Shown here: in pieces, positions 23,501-32,818 of the stretch
Position numbering within the stretch: the first letter of the stretch is position 1
Layout: each line of letters begins with the position of its first letter
Source: Amoebophrya sp. A120
Lineage: Eukaryota; Sar; Dinophyceae; Syndiniales; Amoebophryaceae
Assembly (NCBI GenBank): GCA_905178155.1
Contig: CAJINV010000019.1
Location: 626,475 to 690,474, forward strand
Direction of reading: 5' to 3'
Length of the DNA stretch: 64,000 nt
Translations under genes and position numbers: made by a program
Notes under the pieces: model-generated
The model's database searches: none
Seen by the model: only the letters and a program-made list of their open reading frames with translations
What the model was told of the DNA's origin: nothing

Positions 23501-26500
23501 AAAACTGGCAACTTTTGGCAGTCACGCAACACAGATTTTTGTGTGACCCGCAGCATGCATCACAAATTTGAGCTTTTCCAGACCCAGACACATTTGCCAT
23601 GCATATTTCGTTGGATTTTCCGTTGGTCCGGAAACCGAAGTTTTCGAATTTTTTGTACGCTTTCGTGTAGTATCAACTGCGAATATGTCTGGGTCTGCAA
23701 AAATTGGAATCTGTATTGCTCGTCTTGCACTCCTGTAAAATCTGTATTGCGTGACCGACAAAAGCGCGAATGCTTTGTTATGCAAAAACGCAGTTTCTAA
23801 TGGGCATTTACACATCATGAGGAAGCGTCCTGAAAATTTGTCATGCTTGGCTGCTCTCAGAAGTATGCTCCATCATTGCCACATAGCATCACAAGTTTCC
23901 AGACCCAGACATATTTGCAATCCATATGTAGGCGTCGAACGCGTCAACCATCCAGGAGGGGAGGTCCCCGGCTTTTGCTAATTTTTTCATCTCGTGGTTT
24001 TCCGCAATGCAGCGGGACTTCTTGTAGAAAAGGGATAACGCCGACCGAAAATCATGGAACGTGACATCTTCGATTTCAGGGAGGTCCTGCTCAGAGGTGT
24101 AGCTGTCGCCGCTTTTCGTACCTGTATCTTCGTCTTCATCTTCATCTTCTTTGGAAGTTGTACTACTATCCTCATTTGCGTTTGTTCGCTCGTCCTTGGA
24201 ATTAATATCGTTATCGCCGGGGGTGCTCTGCGTGTTCTCGTCCGGTTTATTGCTGTCGCCGCTTTTGTTCGTAGCTGTATCGTCTTCGTCATCTTTTTCT
24301 TCTTGTTCTTTGGTTGTTGTACTATCCTCGTTTACGTTTTTTCCCTCGTCCTTGGAATTAATATCGTTATCGCCGGGGGTGCTCTGCGTGTTCTCGTCCG
24401 GTTTATTGCTGTCGCCGCTTTTGTTCGTAGCTGTATCGTCTTCGTCATCTTTTTCTTCTTGTTCTTTGGTTGTTGTACTATCCTCGTTTACGTTTTTTCC
24501 CTCGTCCTTGGAATTAATATCGTTATCGCCGGGGGTGCTCTGCGTGTTCTCGTCCGGTTTATTGCTGTCGCCGCTTTTGTTCGTAGCTGTATCGTCTTCG
24601 TCATCTTTTTCTTCTTGTTCTTTGGTTGTTGTACTATCCTCGTTTACGTTTTTTCCCTCGTCCTTGGAATTAATATCGTTATCGCCGGGGGTGCTCTGCG
24701 TGTTCTCGTCCGGTTTATTGCTGTCGCCGCTTTTGTTCGTAGCTGTATCGTCTTCGTCATCTTTTTCTTCTTGTTCTTTGGTTGTTGTACTATCCTCGTT
24801 TACGTTTTTTCCCTCGTCCTCGGAAGCCTTATCGCCGGTGCTCTTCACCAAGTCTTCCTTCTCACCAGCAGGAGCGTCTGTGCCGTCCTTTTCGCCACTA
24901 GAAGCATTTGCGTTCTTTGTGCTGTTATTGCCATCATTGTTCTCGCCTTGTTTGGGTAGTTCTGCTTGCTCGGTGGTGGACTTTTTCGCTTTTGCCTTGT
25001 AATTATCCACTTTTTCCGCAGCGTTCGCCTTGCTCTTCCCCCCAAGCGTTCCCGTTGTAAAAAGTTGGTGCACAGCTCCTGCTGCTTTCCTGCCTTCAAT
25101 CTTCTTACCATTTTCCACCACCTCCTTCACCCACAATCTCCTCTCCGGCGCAATCTCGAACTTGTCTTCTAGCGGCTTTTCATTACTACCACTCTTGTTT
25201 CCACCTCCAGTCGCAAAAACGGAGTTCGCGCCCGAATACCCGGGCTTTAGTTTCGGTTTCCACGCTTGCAGGAAGAAAAAAAGCGCCGACTCTTCTTCCT
25301 CGTTCAAGTTCCTGCTGTTTCCGTCCTCAATTTTATCCAACTCCGGATCTTTGTCGGGCTCTTTTGGTCCTGGCGTGTCGTCGTTGTTGATTTTCGATTT
25401 CTGCGTCAAGCCGCCGACGGTGTCGTACTTTATCAAGTCTTCCGGTTTGTCTATCCTGTGTGCAAAAAACTGAATCCCAAACACGATTTTTTTGTTGTGG
25501 TATGAACAAGAAAACGCAGAAGGCTCCGCGTCTACGTTTAGCAAACGTAGACGCAACTGTTTACCTCTTGCGGTGCATGCAAAGCCTATCTGTGCATGAC
25601 CTGTCTGATGTGGGCGCTTGCATACCCAGTGCTTTGTAGTTTTACCAGACAACCAGAGTTCAAAAGTTGACTATCGGAGTGTGAGGGACGTTTTAGCGCA
25701 GGATAGCTTCATTATCAGGCTTTGTTTTCTCGTCCTCTTCGTCCTCGGGAACTTCAGCATCGCCTGTGGATGTTGTTGACCCGTCAGTCGACTTACTCCC
25801 GGATTCGTCAGTTTTTTTTGCTTCGTCTACTGTACTTGCGTCTTTACTCGCATCTATTTGCGCACCCGCAGCTGTACTATCGGAAGATTCGGAAGTAGGT
25901 TTATTATCCTTGTTCTCCGCTGCCGCATCCTTCGTACCACTGTGTCGTATCCTTAGTGCCGCATCCTTCTCGACCATGTCGTACTTTATCAAGTCTTCCG
26001 GTTTGTGTTTGTCTATCCTGTGCAAAAAACGAAATCTCAAACACGACATGTTTAGTGTGAGTGCTGTGAACAAAAACCGCAAAACGCTTTTACCAATATT
26101 ATTTTTTTTGGTCCAAGCAAAGCCTGTCCTGTATGCAGAACCCGTCTAAAAATACGAGCGCTAGCATATTTATGATTACCCTTGGGTTATACATTCTAAC
26201 TATCGCAGCAGGTTTCGGGACGTCTTTGCGCAGGATAGCTTCATTCTCGGGTTTTGTTTCCTCTTCGTTCTCGTCCTCGGGAGCGTCATCATCGCCTGTG
26301 GATGTTGTTGACTCGTCCTCGGGAGCAGCTGTGGATGTTGTTGACTCAGTCGACTTACTCCCGGATTCGTCAGTTTTTTTTGCTTCGTCTACTGTACTTG
26401 CGTCTTTACTCGCATCTATTTGCGCACCCGCAGCTGTACTATCGGAAGATTCGGAAGTAGGTTTATTATCCTTGTTCTCCGCTGCCGCATCCTTCGTACC

Positions 26501-28559
26501 ACTGTGTCGTATCCTTAGTGCCGCATCCTTCTCGACCATGTCGTACTTTATCAAGTCTTCCGGTTTGTGTTTGTCTATCCTGTGCAAAAAACGAAATCTC
26601 AAACACGACATGTTTAGTGTGAGTGCTGTGAACAAAAACCGCAAAACGCTTTTACCAATATTATTTTTTTTGGTCCAAGCAAAGCCTGTCCTGTATGCAG
26701 AACCCGTCTAAAAATACGAGCGCTAGCATATTTATGATTACCCTTGGGTTATACATTCTAACTATCGCAGCAGGTTTCGGGATGTCTTTGCGCAGGATAG
26801 CTTCACTCTCGGGTTTTGTTTCCTCTTCGTTCTCGTCCTCGGGAGCGTCATCATCGCCTGTGGATGTTGTTGACTCGTCCTCGGGAGCAGCTGTGGATGT
26901 TGTTGACTCAGTCGACTTACTCCCGGATTCGTCAGTTTTTTTATTTGCTTCGTCGGTGGTTGCGTCTTTAATCGCATCTTTTTGCGAACCCGCAGCTGTA
27001 CTATCGGAAGTAGGTTTGTTATCCTTGTCCTCCGCTGCCGCATCCTTCGTGTATGACCTGCTCAAACGTTACAATCTCAAACGGTACAATAGAGTCTGAG
27101 ATTTGTCTTGCATGATCAACATGACAGACTCGGACAGCGTTCCACTTTTTGCAATACAAATTTCGCCAGATTGTAGTGCGGATTGGGACTCCAGAACTTG
27201 TCATGCGCAATCCTGTGGGAGTAGGGTAGATCATGCACTTCTTGCAACACAAATTCCAGATTCTATTGTAACGTTTGAGATTGTAACACCTGAGCAGGTT
27301 ATATCGTACCGCTCCACTTTTTCCAGTCTCGCACGATCCACCTGGGTATGGAAGCGTCAGGTTTGAAATCGTCAAAGTTGAAATAATTTGTAATGCATAA
27401 AATGCATGACCCAAGGCGCGTGTGTTGCAGAGCAGGCAAGTGAGGCCGACTGTGAGCCTGTTTGGGGTTACAGCTCGAGCTGCTAAAGTAGCATGAGAAA
27501 ATCACTCTTCTTTGCCTAAACAGCATGACAAACTGGATTTAGGGACCGCCGAAATTTGTCATGCGCCACTTGGAAACTGGGTTCCAACTGGCATCCATTT
27601 TATGCATGCCAAATTATTTCAACTTTGTCGATTTCAACTCTGACACATCCATACTGGGCGCCACCTCCGTATCACTGGTAACCCCGACTTATCCGTTGCA
27701 AAAGCATTAGCGCGCTCGTGCTCATTGCAATCATGCATGACACATGTGGTTTAGCTTTAGGTTTTCCACATGAAAAATCCGCATCACAAAGTCCAGTTCC
27801 TTTTGAAAGAATTTTCATACTTCCGCAATTCCACGAGTTCGGACAATCAGAAACTTTTGCAATCCCTACGTCTTTATATTTCACTTTCAGACACTTATCA
27901 GTCCCACCCCCACAGCTTCCCGTCGGCTCCATGACTTTTGCCCGCTTCCACTGCCCGGGGTTCTTCGCACTGTTTACCCCCTCCTGCGTCCGAAACGCCC
28001 AGACCTCCTCCCCGGGAAGGTTGTTGTACCCGAACTTGCCAAAGTGGTTCTTCTGCAGAAATCGCTTCATCGTGTTCCCCGCCTGTAAGCGCCGGATGTC
28101 GCAGCCGCCGGTTTTTTTCGCAATGAACTGCTGACTCCGATCGGATTTTTCCACGTTCAGCAAGGAAAGGTTACCCGAAGCGGCTGCATTCTTCGTCTGC
28201 AGAAGTTCCGATGAAGCGTTGTTCTTTTTGCTGTTGTTCGACAATGTGGTCCCGACCTGCCTGTCAACCAAGCTCCCAACGACTGCATTTGATGTTCCCG
28301 CATTCATCTTGCTAATTCCCTGCGCTTCGTGCGCTTCCAGCATTCGGGTTTGCAGCGCCCGAAAGACGGGGGAATCGCGGCCGAGCTGACTCGCAAACAC
28401 TTCGGCGAGCTTGGGAGGCTGGTTGGAATTAGAAGTTGTACCATCGCCCGGTTGGTTATTATTGGCGAGTATGTTGGCAGCCTGTCCGGAACTTCTCTGG
28501 CCGTTAGGCGCATACATCTCGTGCAAGATTTCATAGGAGGCAAAGGAAGATGTGGGCAT
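14581..28559 (-). CDS. Gene D: long paralogue of the E/F family, unknown function
   Basis: Fourteen exons: 27869-28559, 27628-27689, 27304-27372, 26800-27051, 26238-26575, 25706-26013, 23927-25451, 23606-23670, 23040-23343, 22761-22789, 22444-22506, 21782-22298, 21461-21525, 14581-15110; about 1580 residues. The first ATG is at 28559 (MPTSSFASYEI); an upstream exon cannot be excluded. The N-terminal module (GCDIRRLQAGNTMKRF, EEVWAFR, PGQWKRAKV, CLKVKYK) aligns with genes E and F. The middle is acidic and disordered, with a triplicated exon and a 52-residue repeat. Toward the C-terminus, TCDDVDP and SHAPPEF match SCNLNPAGE and NHSPPAF of F, and GSAVEVRL to ELNQSPDRIF matches the F/E end module. 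The exact C-terminus past about 14870 is uncertain. All introns I can place are introners; one holds a retrotransposon. Confidence 0.72.
15301..21375 (-). mobile_element. Non-LTR retrotransposon (LINE-like), probably 5'-truncated
   Basis: About 6.1 kb, GC-richer than its surroundings, inserted in an introner and reading on the minus strand like its host gene. The 3' end is five ATG units (15301-15315), a short tandem tail as in several LINE clades. No long terminal repeats are present. At the 5' junction the target word TACATGATTCAG is doubled (about 21379-21408). Compared with intact introners, a few target bases are missing between the two sides. Confidence 0.8.
15316..16298 (-). other. 3' untranslated region of the retrotransposon
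   Basis: About 980 bp between the reverse-transcriptase stop codon and the ATG-repeat tail. It is GC-rich with no open frame worth calling. Confidence 0.55.
16299..21383 (-). CDS. Retrotransposon reverse transcriptase polyprotein
   Basis: A single uninterrupted 1694-codon frame. Reverse transcriptase motifs: A near 641-655 (LIGVDAANFFNSLS), B near 700-716 (HHEMIQGSVDAMMCGSLLF), C near 835-842 (VQFIDDGT) and D near 878 (SPAKSELL). The catalytic aspartates of A and C are intact. The basic region near 205-245 (KGTGKGGKCTSKGKGSKG) may bind nucleic acid. The last 350 residues are S/E/K-rich. I see no apurinic or restriction-like endonuclease and no clear zinc knuckle. The first ATG (21383) comes from the doubled introner sequence, not from the element, so the true N-terminus is probably missing. 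The clade cannot be named by eye. Confidence 0.85.
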   Translation of the reverse strand: MYKGASRRAIDFVAVGANHASIFEQPKLQRMKVANTPEGSCEMLEKHEHPLEEETDHLALLLDVVWRPHWAALRKFEEVLQQMAREKAGVQTESGLKFNATYAERIPQGLSTENRVKIYKGRNNFEKAAPFPMITAWPRNTHKAEALQKAFEGKAMPDLEKEGIHQVETWMQEVLVDEKLIAPIPAEMPKNLQKLFERAKPERFAHRKKGTGKGGKCTSKGKGSKGLPGMKGRKGFGKVRKGGIVLGKDVANTEDDLQQLAREAKETAERWVKSFEHDCDPDQMDNQYKRAKAAKLQVCGAQRGAAAGEQSCLNIGSEADPVYVYGAEECAVKIAEFHLSKNEHIRREAGKRHTFDRAEFAKALGELTQAADLVPDIEITGKDLKAHLKRVNGEAGGADGMRVKAFQGLGMKQLCNLARGYTSFLRKVKKMKFEPWLEDKDQVIHPLLTTLQVELLVKGLGNDIRKLRTVIKGTPCYRLLLSYLVYISARVADLGDNYTPAGAGGKPGASSVVTALEILGTIYSDELQDGWNRKLDAEPKKFLKLQKKREGAPRSKASKLGGKKRAKGSKGTKKATKAASASPLVLHEQSTFGLDIEKGSQSKAKHEAKPLAAPGSPAAADRDASAQEQPSSGEEAEWLTCLIGVDAANFFNSLSVCSAARVLRDARIHPVIIKLIMIATYSKKLYLRNGEVFGEISGHHEMIQGSVDAMMCGSLLFMPAVHQVAKFLSGCFDEEGRVVPDAELRKLAHTMRNAVEKRYASGEDLDTSFRKYDVRTEVGELFFDVGTNGGQSTGFRRVATQTRDDKRKGRVRFEYQDGKLQNPHKAAKRRAATAVQFIDDGTISLRFRKQDRQAVHWILQQVSKIYERMYVSEGQFLSPAKSELLCSDQEVEAFALLHAFTPLGVQLLRKRATRILGAIITLQGIDEQRAATKGQITSAIGLGQHLAAKVMASQKEMAGEELRWLVVMFYLSGLLYLLPLMQVILQPSDWADLLMDMATAVAETLGFSKRAWVELTARAQLQPQCFYRVIFSENCLALIDPFVMSIKLLRSACQSSILTDMDFLLPKAVYPVRVLGAGETGIKYSDKEDLKEQAKADIALVQALVDGAATRISHRSDLRVAGFVQDRTLRRDKMSPGLPVYEIRASTDLTATVCVERSTGRIVAQYRTKLEHLKVEVRRQERRFLAYVSNAMALLRGVMQYCHGVQRAGVELSDYKRLQSNTRGPLRQGNGIVLSLVEALEGAQALGYEVRKEVLPKHGENFRDLDSGVPVHAVPLEIVNVAQRDNCYTTWPVYEFGEEAYKFPPVRDWPKMSRTRRTLYLDECLGIEQGKEVKPEGGKEEEQAPSVQERGDQKEAKGTAAGDVPAEKVDAGSATEQQSGTEKHKSDVAKDPLSKFHMEADCLSLCRTLAKGASKPAQGEVSPPKPAMSSRATVEELRLPVGSSASASSSSSSISHKRYDQLTMSERKRFAKRLPKVAREGSNALSWGEGVDRSTALAEDEMCLTEQGVSPSHSAGCSPKSWQPEKLVKGSPEKKLRKVAQPSTEDATSQESRGTEKARTVSSSGVLGSSLPNGATREAKRSEGGSEAASLSAGRASSPVWPGVSEGKQERSDKARQACTGAELPRRTFASDVQVGKFQRLLDVVHLMLPSNDGEAGRGTGQKQEAPLECEQLSPRSWGEMLRRVTGRKKEDVE
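21526..21781. mobile_element. Introner, alpha family, in gene D
   Basis: 256 bp; flanks TGGGC and TGGGT. Rejoining reads LRTVDPTIAEGSAVEV. Confidence 0.9.
22299..22443. mobile_element. Introner, beta family, in gene D
   Basis: 145 bp; flanked by GCTCG. The right terminus is worn (CTGCGCA instead of the usual CATA or GATA ending), yet the frame is still restored as CHLRDEHCIVDE. Confidence 0.85.
22507..22760. mobile_element. Introner, alpha family, in gene D
   Basis: 254 bp; flanked by TGGCG. Forms one side of a microexon (22761-22789). Confidence 0.9.
22761..22789 (-). other. Microexon of gene D between two introners
   Basis: 29 bp, of which 24 nt are left in the spliced frame after one flanking repeat is removed. 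Rejoining both sides gives GAGSGSSTTPTPRPATTMF. Confidence 0.8.
22790..23039. mobile_element. Introner, alpha family, in gene D
   Basis: 250 bp; flanked by GCTGC. Its inside is the reverse complement of the elements at 3260 and 61948, although all three host genes run the same way. Confidence 0.92.
23344..23605. mobile_element. Introner, alpha family, in gene D
   Basis: 262 bp; flanked by TTTCG. Rejoining reads NGKSNEIDCPKDF. Confidence 0.92.
23671..23926. mobile_element. Introner, alpha family, in gene D
   Basis: 256 bp; flanked by TGTAG. Only 65 bp of exon separate it from the element at 23344. Rejoining reads VDAFDAYTKAYKKF. Confidence 0.92.
24193..24816 (-). repeat. Four 156-bp tandem repeats in gene D
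   Basis: Period 156 bp, four near-identical copies starting at 24193, 24349, 24505 and 24661. Each encodes 52 acidic residues including EQEEKDDEDDTATNK and STPGDNDIN. A multiple of three keeps the frame. A diverged partial unit lies on the downstream-coding side (SKEDEDEDEDTGTK). Confidence 0.93.
25452..25705. mobile_element. Introner, delta family, in gene D (copy 1)
   Basis: 254 bp; begins TATCCTGTGTGCAAAAAACT and ends TTTTAGCGCAGGATA. Flanks do not match well. Removal of element plus 5 nt keeps frame. Confidence 0.75.
26014..26237. mobile_element. Introner, delta family, in gene D (copy 2)
   Basis: 224 bp; TATCCTGTGCAAAAAACG against GTCTTTGCGCAGGATA. Arose with copy 3 by segmental duplication. 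Confidence 0.82.
26576..26799. mobile_element. Introner, delta family, in gene D (copy 3)
   Basis: 224 bp; nearly the same sequence as copy 2, including its flanking exon bases. Confidence 0.82.
27052..27303. mobile_element. Introner, epsilon family, in gene D
   Basis: 252 bp; flanks TCGTG and TCGTA. Each terminus carries a doubled word (ACGTTACAATCTCAAACG then GTACAAT), giving inverted repeats longer than 40 bp. Rejoining reads KKWSGTKDAAAED. Confidence 0.88.
27373..27627. mobile_element. Introner, zeta family, in gene D
   Basis: 255 bp; CAAAGTTGAAATAATTTG against CAAATTATTTCAACTTTG. The flanking repeat is poor, so the splice point is approximate (VSELK then DFKPDASIPRW). Confidence 0.75.
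27690..27868. mobile_element. Introner, beta-like family, in gene D
   Basis: 179 bp; TATCCGTTGCAAAAGCAT against CTTTTGCAATCCCTA; flanks CGACT and CGTCT. It lies in CLKVKYK, one codon from where gene F has an alpha element (CLGIRWR). Confidence 0.82.
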
Positions 28560-29331
28560 GACGTCGCTTTTGCCGGGCTGGATGGACAAGGCGGAAAAGG
28601 TGGTAGCTTCTTTTTTTTTACTGTTTTTACTCGACAAATTCTTACAAAAGCAAAACCGCTACCGACTATATCTATATCTTCAGATGCGCCGCCAGAATAG
28701 TGAGTACTATCACGCAACAAGGCCACACCAGGTACCACTAGTACGGTCACTGAACAGCGAGAAGCCAAGAAAAATGGAATTCTCCCTTACAAAAGTCAAG
28801 AAATGCAGCTATCACGCAGCGTTACTTTCAACTGTACTAGTAGCCGAGATGGGGTGCAGGATGACGAGCACGAATGCCACGATGTCACTACAGGCGGCTC
28901 TGCTGTTTTTCTCTCGCGGAGCAGATTGTGGAGCTCTAGTATCTATAGATACGATTGATTAAAAGAAAAAGACGACCACCACGACGACAAGCACGATAAG
29001 AGTTGTGATATACCGTGGACGATAATGCGATTGCAACGACTGCGTCTGCGAAATATCAAAGAACCACTCGAGCGATGGAAAACATCAAGTCGATTATGTT
29101 GAACAGAATTTCTTGCGATCATTCAGGTCTCCGGAAGTTGAAAAATAAAACTTTAAGCAAAAACTATCAGTAGAAGCACTGAGGAGCAGTTCTATGTATG
29201 AGTCGCTCTTTCCCGACATGTTTTGCGTGCTGGCCTTCTTCTGCCACAGAATAAAAACAATATCTCCAGCTTCTCTCCTGAATTCGCGATGCGGGTTCAT
29301 GATATTATGGAAGAAGCCGTGAAAATGTTTA
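28560..29331. other. Intergenic region between genes D and G
   Basis: About 770 bp. It may hold an upstream exon or the 5' leader of gene D; no protein similarity is visible. Confidence 0.45.
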
Positions 29332-31580
29332 TCAGTAGCAGTAAGTCCTTGTTCTGTGAAAGGGGAGTAATTTCCCTTCCCCATCCAGCTGCACGGCTTT
29401 TCGCCAGAGGTAGTAGTCGAGGTTCGCCATGTTCAATCCGTTCTCGAAATCTTCCTTCTCGTATCGTGAGAAAAAACTGCTTCACTTTGATGATTTTGCA
29501 AGATCTGCATCACAAGTTTGTTACGCATGACACACAAAATTTGCCATGCGCGCTTCCCAAGCGAAAACATGCTTAAAAATCCAATGTCTTGCAGGTGTAG
29601 CAAGACAAATCGCTCTGTGCTCCATTCTATGCATCACAAGTTCACAGTGAAACAAATTTTTCTTGCGATATCTCGTGCATTTTCCGCAGCAGCTCCAGCA
29701 GATCCGCACAGGCGACGATTTATCAAATGCAAAAAGTGTCTGGGTCTGGAAGATTTCTAGATTTGTCATGCATATTTTCCATGAGTCATGATGTCTGTAA
29801 CACATGCCGTAGCATCACAAATTTCTAGAGGGCTTTGCGATACCTCTACCGCATGAGAAATGCCCTATCCGTGTAGCACAAATTGCACCCCTCTCGCTGG
29901 TCATGCAATACAAATTTTTTTAGATTCCAAAAACAGCATGACAAGTTGCAATCTTCCAGACCCAGACATTTTTACATTTGATACGATTGTGCCCGCTCGA
30001 AGGGAGACCTCGAAATCGGAGTTTTCTGGGATGTATCAAGTGCAAATATGTCTGGGTCTGGAAGATTCTGAGACTTGTGATGCACGTTTTGCATGAGCCA
30101 TGATGTCTGTGATGCATGTCCTAGCATGGCAGATGTTTTGAGGGCATCTTGATGCCTATTCCGCATGACAAATGCCCTTTCCGCGTAGCACAAATCGCAT
30201 CCCCTTTGCTGGACATGCAATACAGATTTTTTTGGAATCCAAATGCAGCATCACAAATTGCATTCTTCCACACCCAGACATTTTTGCATTTGATAGGATG
30301 AACTCGCAGTTTTCGATTATGCTTAATAACGGCGTGCTGTGTTTTGTCACCTTTACTTGCGAAGAAGTTGTAGAGGTCTTTTCGCTTGGTAGTTGTACTT
30401 GTTCTTCGCAGCTGCCGCTCATAGTACCGTCTTCGGTTGTTCCGGTTCCCACGCTAGTTTTGCTAGAAATATTAAAGTCGAACACTTTTTCGGTGAGGAA
30501 CAACTGCGGCAAGCGGTAATCGGAAAACACCGTCAACGATTGGTTTAAGTCAGAAAACACCACCAACTTATCTGCGTGCAACATCGAGGCCGCGAGCTGC
30601 GGCCGCTTCGCGAACTCGATGTTGTCCCGACGCAGGTCCCGGAAAGCAGGGACGTGTTTGCAAAGAAGGTAGACAAATTTTCCCACGGTCGGCTTCTCTC
30701 CCAAAATCTCCAAAAGCTTCTCCAGAGACACCCTGTTCGAATAACAGTCCCCGAGCGACCGCAAGCACTGCATTCTCCAGGGCAGGAGAGGGAGGGAACC
30801 AGCATTGGCTGCCGGGCGGAACACATTTTCGAGGTGAGGGACTGTGATTTGTTGTAGAAAATGTCCATTCCGCCAGATAGTCGAGTCCCTGACCTCCTTC
30901 TCGAGACGCTTCATGGCCTCGACAATGGCGAACGCCTCGTCGTCCTTCCCGAAAAACTTTTGTTCGCCCCGTTCGTCGTCTTCACCCTCATCGCTGATAA
31001 ACCAGCGCGGCTTGCCGTTGTCGGGAAAAAAGGAAAAGTTAATGACATTGTAGGCCAGGATTCGCGCGATGTCGTTCAAGCGGGTTTCGAATTTATCGTA
31101 GTCCGGCATGACAACATCCTCGTCCCGTTCTGGCACAACAATTATCTTCTCCGCACCAGCAGGGCTGCTTTTCGCGCAACTCACGTCGCACAAATCCCGG
31201 ATATCGATGGATTGCGCGAACTTTTGTAGAGCTTCTGTCGGAATGGAGAGCTTCGCACAGCTACTTTCCAAAAACTTCCGGCACTCGGGGATGATACGAG
31301 ACGGAGGGAGGAACTGCTCCGGGAGGGAGACTTCCGGTTCCGCATCGGGTTTGTTCGCGACAATCTCCTCTGTCCGGTAGTTGAACGGAGGGAAGACCAG
31401 CGGCGGAAGAGTCTCCTGACGACTCCAATCCACTTCCGGGGGTGCGGTTATGATGTTCTTCTTGCCATCCATGTTTAGCTGCTCTTGCAGAGCAGGCTGT
31501 GTTTTCAAAACAGCCTGGGTCGACGTATACACATGAGGGGACATCATCGCCTCGTGTGGTGCTCCTCGCACTACAGTCAT
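29332..31580 (-). CDS. QNG1: Gene G: queuosine salvage protein (queuosine 5'-phosphate N-glycosylase)
   Basis: Four exons: 30296-31580, 29984-30033, 29671-29720, 29332-29461; 1500 nt, 499 residues. DUF2419/QNG1 signatures are clear: NDIARILAYNVINFSF, WRNGHFLQQITVPHLENVF, PAFRD, FSDYRLPQLF and the end LDYYLWRKAV with PFHRTRTYCY. The family releases queuine from queuosine 5'-phosphate so that eukaryotes can reuse it for tRNA. About 80 Q/P-rich residues precede the domain, and a Ser/Thr-rich loop follows YRLPQ. The C-terminal third is cut by three introners; none is needed to explain the rest. The start is the ATG at 31580 (MTVVRGAPHE). Cytosolic location is expected from the family. Confidence 0.93.
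29462..29670. mobile_element. Introner, kappa family, in gene G
   Basis: 209 bp; TATCGTGAGAAAAAACTG against ATTTTTCTTGCGATA; flanked by TCTCG. Rejoining reads RKMHEKEDFENGLNM. Confidence 0.9.
29721..29983. mobile_element. Introner, alpha family, in gene G
   Basis: 263 bp; flanked by CGATT. Separated by only 50 bp from each neighbouring introner. Rejoining reads RAGTIVACADLLEL. Confidence 0.92.
30034..30295. mobile_element. Introner, alpha family, in gene G
   Basis: 262 bp; flanked by GGATG. Rejoining reads ENCEFIPENSDFEV. Confidence 0.92.
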
Positions 31581-32733
31581 GATCTTTTTGATTCGATTTG
31601 GTTGTTGTAGTGTGGGTTGTGCTTGTGTTTGCTCTTCATACAACTAGAACTAGGCAAAAGTGAAAACGCCTGCTTTTGTAAGTAAGTGCAAGTCGTACTA
31701 AAGGTAATGAGCTTCCAATCGTTGGAACAGTAAAAACCACGGACCTACTTCTGCAACTCACTTCGCGTAGTTGCCGCGGTGTATTTGGCGTGACACCAGC
31801 TGGTACGAACTTACGACATGCAACTAGGTAGAACAACCAAAGAACAAAATAGAAATAAAACTGACAAGAGGACCCGAGAATCAATACCGGTAGAGAAGTT
31901 GCTCAATTTTCACTAACATCAGAAGATCCTCACACGGAGGTGTGATCGCCGACAGAAGAACTTCAACTTCTCAAGTGGAACCGTCTTACATGGTATACAC
32001 CAATGGAACAGATCATGATCGCGATCAATAATAGCAGGAGAACGCCGAGATTTATAGAAATGAGACGACTGCACCATAGGCTGAAAGGCCTGGTACCTCA
32101 GGTTTTGTTATCAGATGCAGACACGTAGCCGTGCACGAGACTGCATGGAGGCGTAAAATTGTGATATTCATATTTGAATTTGTGCCCCGCAGGCGTGGAA
32201 AATAAACCAAACGCCATTCGGAATTGAAAAAGTTTCCCATATTATGAGTCGAGGTTTTTGGAAGTGCAGAAATGCGCAAATATGCTGAACCGCAAGCTGC
32301 AAGAAAGCTTTCGGCTTCAATGATACAATTCTATTGATATTCACCAGAGTATTTTTGCGTTTGGTGCAGCCGCCAGCTAGGATTGTAGTAGTAGGCTCTC
32401 TTAGAAGATGAGTGCTCATGTGATCACTAGTCAAGATGAGGCAGAAAGTAGCTGCAACTCGGACTCCTCGATGGGAGTGGATGCGAAATCATAAATCAGT
32501 CTAAAGAACTGAAAAGTGGAAATCTAGGATTTTTCTTGCAGCTGTTGCTTTCTGTTTCGTTAGATTTCTACTGGATGTATTGCCTCAGCCTCCCTATTGC
32601 AAACAGAAACATGTCGCAGGAGTAGAGTCAGGTGATAGTTGCTTTATTGCCCAAGGTGGAAAATCTTGATGCGATCAAAATTTCAAGCTTCACATTTTCA
32701 ATGACGGTCCGTCCGCATTTATTTTCGAGACCA

Positions 32734-32818
32734 ATTTTTACTGTGTGCAAAAGTAGAGTTTGTGAAATGGAAGATGCTGTTATTGTCGTGTCTCTTGGCA
32801 ACAAAAATTTTTGCAATT
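32734..32818. repeat. Direct repeat, left copy (85 bp)
   Basis: Starts ATTTTTACTGTGTGCAAAAG and ends TTTTTGCAATT. Matches 33790-33871 except for three extra bases (GTC in ATTGTCGTGTC). Confidence 0.9.

Larger units (their letters stand above)
25452..27051 (-). repeat. Tandem triplication of exon plus introner in gene D
   Basis: Units start at 25452, 26014 and 26576 (spacing 562 bp each). Each has an exon coding KPEDLIKYDMVEKDAALR and TKDAAAENKDNKPTS, then a delta introner. The two right-hand introners are both 224 bp and almost identical. The third exon copy (26800-27051) is more diverged and lacks the KPEDLIKYD segment. The exons at 25706 and 26238 differ by 30 nt, keeping frame. Confidence 0.9.

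Noticed and set aside
24054-25002. Long hydrophobic plus-strand frames of about 300 codons
   Set aside because: They are antisense to the acidic tandem repeats of gene D; D/E/T-rich codons read backwards give I/V/F/L/S runs. The frame length comes from the repeat period being a multiple of three.
26133-27099. Plus-strand frames repeated at 26133 and 26695
   Set aside because: They are antisense readings of the triplicated exon and its introners and end where those units end.
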